A stretch of DNA of 21,584 nt from an uncultured Anaerolineales bacterium (GTDB lineage Bacteria > Chloroflexota > Anaerolineae > Anaerolineales > Villigracilaceae). The stretch is taken from NCBI GenBank assembly GCA_937928015.1, contig CALFXA010000220.1, forward strand, positions 1 to 21,584, in the 5' to 3' direction. The notes beneath the pieces were generated by a model, which worked only from the letters and a program-made list of their open reading frames with translations, searched no databases and was not told where the DNA came from. The translations under genes were made by a program, and so were the position numbers. Below, in pieces: positions 14,969 to 21,584 of the stretch; the stretch's first letter is position 1; each line of letters opens with the position of its first letter.

Positions 14969-14993
14969 AATTTAGATACAATATATCTAAATT
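14969..14993. promoter_or_regulatory. Inverted-repeat operator before the 15006 gene
   Basis: AATTTAGATA (14969-14978) and TATCTAAATT (14984-14993) form a perfect 10-bp inverted repeat with a 5-base spacer. The right arm ends one base before the GGAGG ribosome binding site (14995-14999) of the gene at 15006. A TACAAT-like -10 (14977-14982) lies inside it. The AT-rich arms in GC-rich surroundings and the symmetry suggest binding of a dimeric repressor; no regulator gene is adjacent. Confidence 0.6.
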
Positions 14994-15005
14994 TGGAGGT
15001 GCAAG

Positions 15006-15422
15006 ATGAAGCTTGAGACGAATAAGGGTGTCTGGGGTGCGCGTCTGGTGACCTGGGTGATCCTGTTTGCGCTGGCGTGTGGGATCGTGGCCGCCTCTTC
15101 GTTTCTGCTAGGCCCCATGCTGTTTTCCAGCGATGCCGTCAGTCGTCGGGTGGCGGTGACGATTTTTTGCCCGGGTGCGGTCTCGACCGGCGAAGATCAG
15201 GGTGCGTCCACGCCGACCACGACCAGCCCCTCAGGGACGCGTGGTCACACCGTGGAGATCACCTGCACCATGCCGGACGGCAACACGCAGGTCATCAGCA
15301 ATGAGCAATTTGCGTTGGCTTCCATCGGCGGGATGTTCGGCGGCGGTGCATTGTGCGGATTGGGCCTTTCGCTGCCGCTGTTCCTCATACCGTTCTTTTT
15401 GTTCAGGAAGAAAGTATCCTGA
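15006..15422 (+). CDS. Small membrane protein with Cys-bearing loop, unknown function
   Basis: A 138-residue protein that I do not recognise. It has a helix at about 14-38, a polar, Ser/Thr-rich loop (41-104) and a second helix at about 107-132, ending in the cytoplasmic-looking RKKVS. By charge, the loop is probably outside. The loop carries Cys55 (TIFCPG) and Cys87 (EITCTMPDG), well placed for a disulphide, and the CTMPDG segment suggests a small beta fold. The start is the ATG after GGAGG. It is a single-gene unit closed by its own strong terminator and probably controlled by the inverted repeat just upstream. Confidence 0.75.
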   Translation: MKLETNKGVWGARLVTWVILFALACGIVAASSFLLGPMLFSSDAVSRRVAVTIFCPGAVSTGEDQGASTPTTTSPSGTRGHTVEITCTMPDGNTQVISNEQFALASIGGMFGGGALCGLGLSLPLFLIPFFLFRKKVS

Positions 15423-15434
15423 TCTGTAGCATTG

Positions 15435-15465
15435 AGAGGGCACAGCATTGCTGTGCCCTCTTTTT
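15435..15465 (+). terminator. Intrinsic terminator
   Basis: 12-bp stem AGAGGGCACAGC (15435-15446) / GCTGTGCCCTCT (15450-15461) with a 3-base loop, followed directly by TTTT. It ends the transcript of the small membrane protein gene. Confidence 0.93.
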
Positions 15466-15495
15466 ATGCGCCTTTGTTCTGTATGGTTTTGATAC

Positions 15496-15524
15496 TTGAA
15501 GGTTTTTTATTTTTGCTATATATT
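15496..15524 (+). promoter_or_regulatory. Sigma70-type promoter for the DUF89-methyltransferase gene
   Basis: TTGAAG (15496-15501) and TATATT (15519-15524) are 17 bases apart, which gives a predicted start near 15531, about 23 bases before the ATG. The ribosome binding site is AGAGG. The region is very AT-rich. Confidence 0.55.
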
Positions 15525-15553
15525 CGTTACATACTTCACGATCAGAGGCCTTT

Positions 15554-17791
15554 ATGAAGAAAAAGTTCTGGGGCTATGTTGCGGCTATCATTGTCACAGT
15601 GATCACAAGTATCCTGGCGGATAAACTTATCAAGATCAATGCCCTGGATAAAATCCTTGAGGCGTTGGCTGGCCTGTTGATGATGCTAGTCCAGCCGATC
15701 CCCGTACCCGTAGGATTATTTATTCTGGTCGTGGTTGGGCTACTGGCGCTGGTGTATCGTAGGAACGAGTTTACAAGGATGCTGCGTTCCTTTTTTAAGG
15801 CCAACGACCGTGTGCAGATCGATGTCAATCAAATTCTGAAAGGCCCGGAGCTTGCAGAAGAAATTATCCTCAAGTTATTGGGATATCAGAACGATAACCC
15901 CATTCTGGCTTATCAGCAAAACCTGTGCAACGAGGATTATGAGCCTGGCACGTTCACCCTGGAAGAAATCTCCCCTGCGGCTGAATTCCTTCGCGTCAAG
16001 ACCACATTCGATGCCTGGCTTGACAAGGTCATCGATGACGAACTCATTCATATTCGCCAGAGCTACCCCAACCTGTTTAAAAAAATATCGAACGAAGAAG
16101 TGAAGGCATTGGTCCGCAAAATCATGGGCATGCGCACGGAATTTGGCCGCCCGATATCCCATGAGATCTGGTATCAGGAATATTCAGATATTATCAGAAG
16201 ATTCATCGCGGTGATCCTGAACGGCGATCCGGACTATGAGTTCGAGATCTATTCGAACCTCACATACAATCGAAAACAACTGATCTTGAAAATTATCGAT
16301 TGGCTGGATAAGAACAAAAAGCCTGACATTCAACAGTGGCTTCACATTTCAATTGCGTCTGGTCTGATGGGAGTGGACGAAAAATCTGTCCACGCTGCCA
16401 CCTCGGAAATAAATCGTTCCGCCGTCATCTCACTGGATACAAAGGGGCAGAGCACCGAAAATGCTGTGGAACGCATCGGTGAAAGACTATGGAGTATCGC
16501 GCATACTGTGAGGCGCATCGATGCAACCGAAACATTTTTTCATACCCTGAAGTCAAGTTCGGGTAGAAGATTCCGCATCCTGTCCTTTCCAGATGATTAC
16601 ATCGAAACGCTGTTTCTGTTACGGTTCTACAGCGAAGTATTGAAAAAATACAGCCACGTCGAAATTAACCTGGTGCCGCGCTCCATTCGCTGCGGGAATG
16701 ATTTCTCCTTTGAAGACAGTAAATATGTTATGAAGTATTATCCGTCGTTGCAGGATAATCCGCGGTTTCGCATCAACGCCAATGGGCCAAAGATTGCAAC
16801 CGTCAATTTGAGAAAATTACATCCTGAAATCATGTCGTTGCTGGCAGCGGCTGACTTGGTGGACACACGCGGCGCACGAAATTATGAAATGATGCAAGGC
16901 GTGAACAAGGAAACTTATTTTGGCTTTATGGTATGTCGAGAGATTAGCGAGGCGGTTACCGGACTGGATGCAGCGGACCTGCCGCTTGTGTTTCTCCGTC
17001 AGCCGTCGGGTGATAAATCTTTCAAGGGCTTTCGTAAACGAGCCGGAAGGCTTCAAGGCGGAAGGATGTTGGCCGAGGTTACTGCGCTCGATAATAAGAA
17101 AAAATGGGAGGGGGGGCATCTTTCCACGATGCAAAAATGGGATGATGAGCGCAGAAAGCGGTATCAGGTGACGCAAAATTTCTATGGTGAAAATGCCCCT
17201 TATTTTCACGGAAAGTTTGGTGATCATCTCGAAATCGATGTCAAAGCCTACCTGGATAAATTCAAAGGCAGGGTTTTGGTGCTGGGATGTGGCTCGGGTA
17301 AGGAGGTCAATTACCTGGCCAGGCGCGGCTGTGACGTGTGCGGGATCGATTTTTCGGATGATGCAATCTATATCGCCAAAAATCTCTACCCACATCTTTG
17401 GAATCGTTTCTACGTGGAGGATATGTACAATCTCATGCTCTTCAAGGAGGGAGAATACGATGGGATTGTTGCCAATGCTGTATTTGTCCATTTATTGGAG
17501 AAGAACGATCTGCAAATCATGTTGCAGCAGATAAATGCCCGCCTCAAGCCTGGAGGTATAAGTTTTATTCGAGTGATTGACAAGGACGGGGTTGGCGAAG
17601 AATATGACAGTCATTTATTTGACCGCACCCGCTGGTTTTCCTATTATCACATGTCTGATATTCAAAAATATTGCCAGCAACTTAAATTAAAGATCATCGG
17701 TAAAGATAGAATAAGCCATACACAATATCCGGATGTGTATTGGTTGTCAGTACTGATCCAGAAAAACGAGAACGCAGCTACAGGCAGTTAG
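15554..17791 (+). CDS. Membrane-anchored DUF89/ARMT1-like domain fused to a SAM methyltransferase
   Basis: A 745-residue multidomain protein. Two N-terminal hydrophobic helices (about 5-21 and 40-68) anchor it; the rest should face the cytoplasm. Residues 95-330 are helical and unassigned. Residues 340-500 resemble the DUF89 (ARMT1-like) metal-dependent phosphatase fold: PDDYIET (346-352) for the DNAGE-type motif, GNDFSFED (381-388) for the ND...D metal site, and AADLVDTRGARNYE (432-445) for the conserved ADL...KG..NYE block. Residues 540-735 are a class I SAM methyltransferase with VLVLGCGSG (574-582), acidic Asp599 in GIDFS and VEDMYNL (621-627). Typical DUF89 proteins are soluble and not fused to methyltransferases. 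Base composition is lower in G+C than in neighbours, which suggests transfer. DUF89 assignment is from motifs by eye; the methyltransferase is firm. Substrate unknown. Confidence 0.72.
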   Translation: MKKKFWGYVAAIIVTVITSILADKLIKINALDKILEALAGLLMMLVQPIPVPVGLFILVVVGLLALVYRRNEFTRMLRSFFKANDRVQIDVNQILKGPELAEEIILKLLGYQNDNPILAYQQNLCNEDYEPGTFTLEEISPAAEFLRVKTTFDAWLDKVIDDELIHIRQSYPNLFKKISNEEVKALVRKIMGMRTEFGRPISHEIWYQEYSDIIRRFIAVILNGDPDYEFEIYSNLTYNRKQLILKIIDWLDKNKKPDIQQWLHISIASGLMGVDEKSVHAATSEINRSAVISLDTKGQSTENAVERIGERLWSIAHTVRRIDATETFFHTLKSSSGRRFRILSFPDDYIETLFLLRFYSEVLKKYSHVEINLVPRSIRCGNDFSFEDSKYVMKYYPSLQDNPRFRINANGPKIATVNLRKLHPEIMSLLAAADLVDTRGARNYEMMQGVNKETYFGFMVCREISEAVTGLDAADLPLVFLRQPSGDKSFKGFRKRAGRLQGGRMLAEVTALDNKKKWEGGHLSTMQKWDDERRKRYQVTQNFYGENAPYFHGKFGDHLEIDVKAYLDKFKGRVLVLGCGSGKEVNYLARRGCDVCGIDFSDDAIYIAKNLYPHLWNRFYVEDMYNLMLFKEGEYDGIVANAVFVHLLEKNDLQIMLQQINARLKPGGISFIRVIDKDGVGEEYDSHLFDRTRWFSYYHMSDIQKYCQQLKLKIIGKDRISHTQYPDVYWLSVLIQKNENAATGS

Positions 17792-18606
17792 AGCAATTTC
17801 CAGATCAACCAACCCCTGGATAGCCACTTGCGGTGCAGGTCGACCTTATACCCTCGCGCGGAGAGGCCTTCGGCGGTGGCGCTGAACCACTGTCTTAACC
17901 CGTAGACCTTTGCACCGATATTTTCCGCGGCGGCGCGCTTCCAGGCCTCGAAGAAGGCGTGGATGGGTTCACCCGCCACGACGTGATGAATGTAGTTCTT
18001 CGGCAGGATGGTCTGGAATTCCTCCACGTCGAAACCCGTGCGGAAGTTGGTGCTGAAAACCAGCGCCTCGAAGTCCCACGCCCCGGCCTCCGTTTTTCGG
18101 ACCAGGTTGGCGGACCACAATTGCCCAAACGGCGTAGACGTGCCCTCGATCATCAATCCGCCGGGCAGCACGTAGGGAGCCAGGGTCTCGTAGGCGGGCG
18201 TAAAATCCTGTTCCTCATATTGACGAAGCACATTGAAGGCACGGATCAGGCGCACCCGCTCGCCCGCCTGTAGCGGCAGGTTGAACCCACCCAGACGGAA
18301 GAAGGTCCGCTCGTCGGCAAAGGGTTGGGCGGCCTCTACCCGTTCCTTGTCAATTTCCACGCCCAGGATGGGCAGGTTGGGATTTACCCTCCGAAAACGG
18401 GAAGCGCTTTCGAGCGTGGTGCGCGGATCGAACCCATAGCCGAGGTCCACGAACAGAGAATCGGCGAACAAGCCATCGGTCCGCGTGAGCAGGGATGACT
18501 CGTAGAGCAGGACAAAATTGTCCACGCGGCGCAAGCGATTCGAGGCAGTCTTCCCGCGGGTGGGGAGTCCTACGGGCTTTTTGGATGGGGAGCGCGGGTG
18601 CGGCAT
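17788..18606 (-). CDS. Class I SAM-dependent methyltransferase-like protein
   Basis: A 272-residue protein with a basic N-terminus (about 1-28), then a Rossmann-type SAM-binding core: VDLGYGFDPRTTLE (53-66) is motif I and VEID (83-86) the acidic end of strand 2. The motif I variant DLGYG..P.TTLE is typical of a methylase group I know only as uncharacterised. The substrate is unknown. The start is the ATG at 18606; no other Met is available until well inside the domain. No ribosome binding site is seen and a TATAAT lies only 7 bases upstream, which suggests a leaderless mRNA. Its TAA overlaps the TAG of the convergent DUF89-methyltransferase gene (17788-17791) with no terminator between them. 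It sits directly downstream of rpoC. Confidence 0.82.
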   Translation of the reverse strand: MPHPRSPSKKPVGLPTRGKTASNRLRRVDNFVLLYESSLLTRTDGLFADSLFVDLGYGFDPRTTLESASRFRRVNPNLPILGVEIDKERVEAAQPFADERTFFRLGGFNLPLQAGERVRLIRAFNVLRQYEEQDFTPAYETLAPYVLPGGLMIEGTSTPFGQLWSANLVRKTEAGAWDFEALVFSTNFRTGFDVEEFQTILPKNYIHHVVAGEPIHAFFEAWKRAAAENIGAKVYGLRQWFSATAEGLSARGYKVDLHRKWLSRGWLIWKLL

Positions 18607-18613
18607 CGGTCCG

Positions 18614-18641
18614 ATTATAAATAAAAAAGAGACGCCAGCAA
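18614..18641 (-). promoter_or_regulatory. Possible leaderless promoter inside the rpoC terminator
   Basis: On the minus strand TTGCTG (plus-strand 18636-18641) and TATAAT (18614-18619) are 16 bases apart. The -10 ends 7 bases before the ATG of the methyltransferase gene, so transcription would begin at or next to the start codon. The -35 lies in the loop of the rpoC terminator hairpin. Confidence 0.5.
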
Positions 18642-18651
18642 TGGCGTCTCT
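18621..18651 (-). terminator. Intrinsic terminator of rpoC
   Basis: 10-bp stem AGAGACGCCA (18628-18637) / TGGCGTCTCT (18642-18651) with a GCAA plus-strand loop. On the minus strand TTTTTTAT follows the stem. It begins 15 bases after the rpoC stop codon. Confidence 0.92.
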
Positions 18652-18666
18652 CTGTTTCGTGATTGG

Positions 18667-21584
18667 TTATGCCGTGGCGTCGGAGAGTTCCGTCCACTGC
18701 GAGGCTTGACCTTCCTTGCCTTCCATATTTTTGAAGCGGTCGGGGATGAAGCCTGTGCCGGCAGGGATGAGCTTGCCGATGATCACGTTCTCCTTCAGGC
18801 CGAAGAGCGGGTCGGCCGTGTAGCCGATGGCCGCGCCAGCCAGCACCTTGATGGTGTGCTGGAACGAGGAGGCCGACAGCCACGAGTCGGTGCTGAGGGA
18901 GGCCTTGGTGACGCCCAGCAGCACTTCGGCGAACTTGGCGGGCTGCTTACCATCGGCCAGCAGGGCTTCGTTGACCCTGCGCATTTCGAGGCGGTCGATC
19001 ACATCGCCGGGCAGGTACTTGGTGTCACCCGGGCGGGTGACCTGCACCTTGCTCAGCATCTTGCGGATGATGACCTCGAAGTGCTTGTCGTGGATGTTCT
19101 GACCCTGCGAGCGGTACACCTTCTGGACCTCGGTCATGAGGTACATCTGGCAGGCGTCGCGGCCCTTGATGCGCAGGATGCGATGCGGGTTGAGCGAGCC
19201 TTCGGTGAGCGCCTGGCCGGCTTCCACCTTGTCGCCCTGGCGGACGAGCAGGCGGGAAGTGGTGGGGATTTCCTCCACGACCTCTTCGCGCTGTTCGTAG
19301 GAGACGATGATCTTGCGGGCCTTCTTTTCGACGGCCACACGGCCGCCGTGCTGGGCCACGATGGTGGCGTCTTCGAGCGTGGCCAGAACATCGCCGACCT
19401 TGACTTCGGACTCGTCCTTGGCGACGAACTTCCAATCCTCGGGGATGGAGTACTCGTCGTGGACCATCTCGGAGTGTTCGATCTTGACCTCGCGCAGGTC
19501 GGCGTACTTCTCGGAGAGCAGCACGCTGACGGTGCCGCTGATCTCGGCCACGACGGCTTCACCCTTCGGCTGCTTGCGCGCTTCGAAGATTTCCTCCACG
19601 CGCGGGAGACCGGTGGTGATGTCGGAGGAGCCGGCCGAGGCCACGCCGCCGGTGTGGAACGTGCGCAGCGTCAACTGGGTGCCAGGCTCGCCGATGGACT
19701 GGGCGGCCACGATGCCGACGGCGGCGCCGAGGGCGACCATGTCGCCGCGGCCCAGGTCGAGGCCGTAGCACTTCGAGCAGATGCCGTGGTCGAGTTCACA
19801 GGTCATGGGCGAACGCAGCTTGACCTCGGTCACGCCGGCCGACACGATCTTATAGGCCAGCTTGTGATCGATGATTTCGTTGTATTCGGCCAGCACTTCG
19901 CCGGTCTTCGGGTCGAGCACGCGCTCGGCCACCAGGCGGCTGTACATGCGGTTGGCCATCGACTGACCGGCCACGTCGTCGGACTTGCGAATGTAGACGC
20001 CGTCGTGCGTGCCACAGTCATATTCGTTGATGATGACGTCCTGGGCGATGTCGACCAGGCGGCGGGTCAGGTAGCCAGCGTCTGCCGTGCGGAGCGCGGT
20101 GTCGGCCAGGCCCTTGCGGGCGCCGTGCGTCGAGATGAAGTATTCCAGCGCCGTCAGGCCTTCGCGGAAGTTCGAGCGGATCGGCAGCGGGATGATGCGG
20201 CCCGAGGGGTCAGCCATCAAACCGCGCATACCGGCCAACTGCGAGATGGTGGAGAAACCACCCTTCGTCGCGCCGGAGGTCGCCATCGTCGAGAGGTTGC
20301 CATCGGGGTCCATGTGCTTCTTGACAGCGTCAGCCACCTTGTCGGTGGTGCCCTGCCAGATGCTGATCTCGCGCTCGTTCTTTTCCTGCTCGGTCAACAG
20401 ACCGCGGCGGAAGTCGCGCTGCACCGTTTCGACCTGCTGGAGGGCATCGGCGATGATGGTCTTGCGCTCCGGCGGGATGGAAATGTCGGCCACGGCCAGC
20501 GTGGTACCCGACTTCATGGCGTATTCGAAGCCCATGCTCTTGACGCGGTCGGCCACCTCGGTGGTCACGTCCTGGCCGCACAGTTCATAGACTTCGGCGA
20601 TCAGGTCCTTCACGCCGCCCTTGTCCAGTTTGCGGTTGACGAACTGAACCTCGGGGGGCAGGATGCGGTTGAAGAGACCGCGACCGATGGTCGTGTCGAT
20701 GATACGCGTCACAGGCTGCGGCAGGCGGTTGTTCTTGTCGTCATACCAGGTCGTGACCTTGAGCTTGATCTCGGTGTGGACGTGGACCTGGCCGAGGTTG
20801 TAGGCGAGTTCCACTTCGTCGAGGTCGGCGAAGGCACGGCCGTCGCCCTTGTGAGCGGCCTTCTGCGACATGGTCAGGTAATACACACCCAGCACCATGT
20901 CCTTGGACGGGGAGATGATCGGCTCACCGTCGGCGGGTTTGAGCAGGTTGCGGGAGGCCAGCATCAGTTCGCGGGCTTCCTGCACGGCCTTCTGCGAGAG
21001 CGGCACGTGCACGGCCATCTGGTCGCCATCGAAGTCCGCGTTGAAGGCGGTGGTCACGAGCGGGTGCAACTGGATGGCGGAGCCTTCAATCAGCATCGGC
21101 TCGAAAGCCTGGATGCCGAGGCGGTGCAGCGTGGGCGCGCGGTTGAGCAGGACGGGGCGTTCCTTGATGGCCTCTTCCAGCGCCTCCCAGACCTCGGGAC
21201 GGTTGCGCTCGATCAAGCGGCGTGCGCCCTTGACGTTGGCGGCATAGTTATTCTGGACGAGACGGGCGATCACGAACGGGCGGAACAGTTCCAACGCCAT
21301 GGTCTTGGGCAGACCGCATTGGTACAGTTTGAGCTGCGGGCCGACCACGATCACGGAGCGGCCGGAGTAGTCCACGCGCTTGCCGAGCAGGTTGCGGCGG
21401 AAGCGGCCCTTCTTGCCCTTGAGCATGTCGCTCAACGACTTGAGTTCGCGGCGGCCGCGGCGGCTGAGCGCCTTGCCGCGCTGCGAGTTGTCGATCAGGC
21501 TGTCGACGGCTTCCTGCAACATGCGCTTTTCGTTGCGGATGATGATGTCCGGGGCGCGCAGTTCGATCAGCCGCTTCAGACGGT
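18667..21584 (-). CDS. rpoC: RNA polymerase beta' subunit, N-terminus outside window
   Basis: The catalytic large subunit of RNA polymerase. Coding is open to the right edge: the codons before the first in-window Met (21522) read [14 protein letters not shown], a conserved beta' segment, so the gene continues beyond 21584 and about 972 residues are present. Seen: the Mg-binding loop NADFDGD (codons at 21022-21042), the rudder/switch region [18 protein letters not shown] block near the right end, and the second zinc site with Cys in [16 protein letters not shown] and SKC (19768-19800 plus the upstream Cys). The trigger-loop region ([17 protein letters not shown]) and the [20 protein letters not shown] block near the end are also present. 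The gene ends with TAA at 18667 and its own terminator. No frameshift was seen. Confidence 0.97.
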   Translation of the reverse strand, partial: RLKRLIELRAPDIIIRNEKRMLQEAVDSLIDNSQRGKALSRRGRRELKSLSDMLKGKKGRFRRNLLGKRVDYSGRSVIVVGPQLKLYQCGLPKTMALELFRPFVIARLVQNNYAANVKGARRLIERNRPEVWEALEEAIKERPVLLNRAPTLHRLGIQAFEPMLIEGSAIQLHPLVTTAFNADFDGDQMAVHVPLSQKAVQEARELMLASRNLLKPADGEPIISPSKDMVLGVYYLTMSQKAAHKGDGRAFADLDEVELAYNLGQVHVHTEIKLKVTTWYDDKNNRLPQPVTRIIDTTIGRGLFNRILPPEVQFVNRKLDKGGVKDLIAEVYELCGQDVTTEVADRVKSMGFEYAMKSGTTLAVADISIPPERKTIIADALQQVETVQRDFRRGLLTEQEKNEREISIWQGTTDKVADAVKKHMDPDGNLSTMATSGATKGGFSTISQLAGMRGLMADPSGRIIPLPIRSNFREGLTALEYFISTHGARKGLADTALRTADAGYLTRRLVDIAQDVIINEYDCGTHDGVYIRKSDDVAGQSMANRMYSRLVAERVLDPKTGEVLAEYNEIIDHKLAYKIVSAGVTEVKLRSPMTCELDHGICSKCYGLDLGRGDMVALGAAVGIVAAQSIGEPGTQLTLRTFHTGGVASAGSSDITTGLPRVEEIFEARKQPKGEAVVAEISGTVSVLLSEKYADLREVKIEHSEMVHDEYSIPEDWKFVAKDESEVKVGDVLATLEDATIVAQHGGRVAVEKKARKIIVSYEQREEVVEEIPTTSRLLVRQGDKVEAGQALTEGSLNPHRILRIKGRDACQMYLMTEVQKVYRSQGQNIHDKHFEVIIRKMLSKVQVTRPGDTKYLPGDVIDRLEMRRVNEALLADGKQPAKFAEVLLGVTKASLSTDSWLSASSFQHTIKVLAGAAIGYTADPLFGLKENVIIGKLIPAGTGFIPDRFKNMEGKEGQASQWTELSDATA

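Noticed and set aside
1..21584. CRISPR arrays, tRNA or rRNA genes, insertion sequences, phage genes
   Set aside because: No regularly spaced repeats, cloverleaf-like or rRNA-like sequences, transposase or phage motifs were recognised by eye on either strand.

Overview
The window (21,584 bases) looks like part of a fairly GC-rich bacterial genome, most likely Chloroflexota of the Anaerolineae type. This is an inference. It rests on mevalonate kinase beside a DPPR-synthase-like UbiA enzyme, secreted proteins with Thr/Pro-rich linkers, and a PolX with a C-terminal PHP domain, not on any ribosomal RNA. No rRNA, tRNA, CRISPR array or transposase was seen. Both ends are cut: the left end reads into an almost exact Illumina adapter remnant (1-18), which truncates mevalonate kinase, and the right end cuts rpoC before its N-terminus.

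Left part, 18-11974, all on the minus strand. Read in the direction of transcription: polX and a small membrane protein; PRPP synthase (with its own promoter and terminator); a RimJ/RimL-type acetyltransferase; a frameshifted ferritin (promoter with flanking direct repeats, strong terminator); an AAC(6')-like acetyltransferase; a Rossmann-fold reductase and a PEBP lipoprotein (GTGA overlap); an inverted repeat; then EamA transporter, Fes-type esterase and Nudix hydrolase (joined by ATGA overlaps), a GH8 lipoprotein, a UbiA-family prenyl-phosphate phosphoribosyltransferase and mevalonate kinase. The last two form a tight pair (3-base gap) that fits isoprenoid and polyprenyl-phosphate sugar metabolism.

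Middle part, 11975-15470. A 392-base divergent intergenic region holds a hairpin-rich leader before a secreted beta-helix protein. That gene converges on a YdcZ-type membrane protein across a bidirectional terminator. A small two-helix membrane protein follows, behind a clear inverted-repeat operator.

Right part, 15471-21584. A visibly AT-richer gene encodes the most unusual protein here: two N-terminal membrane helices, a DUF89/ARMT1-like phosphatase-type domain and a C-terminal SAM methyltransferase in one chain. It converges, with a 4-base overlap, on a second methyltransferase gene. The promoter of that second gene seems to lie inside the rpoC terminator and to give a leaderless mRNA. rpoC (RNA polymerase beta') fills the rest of the window.
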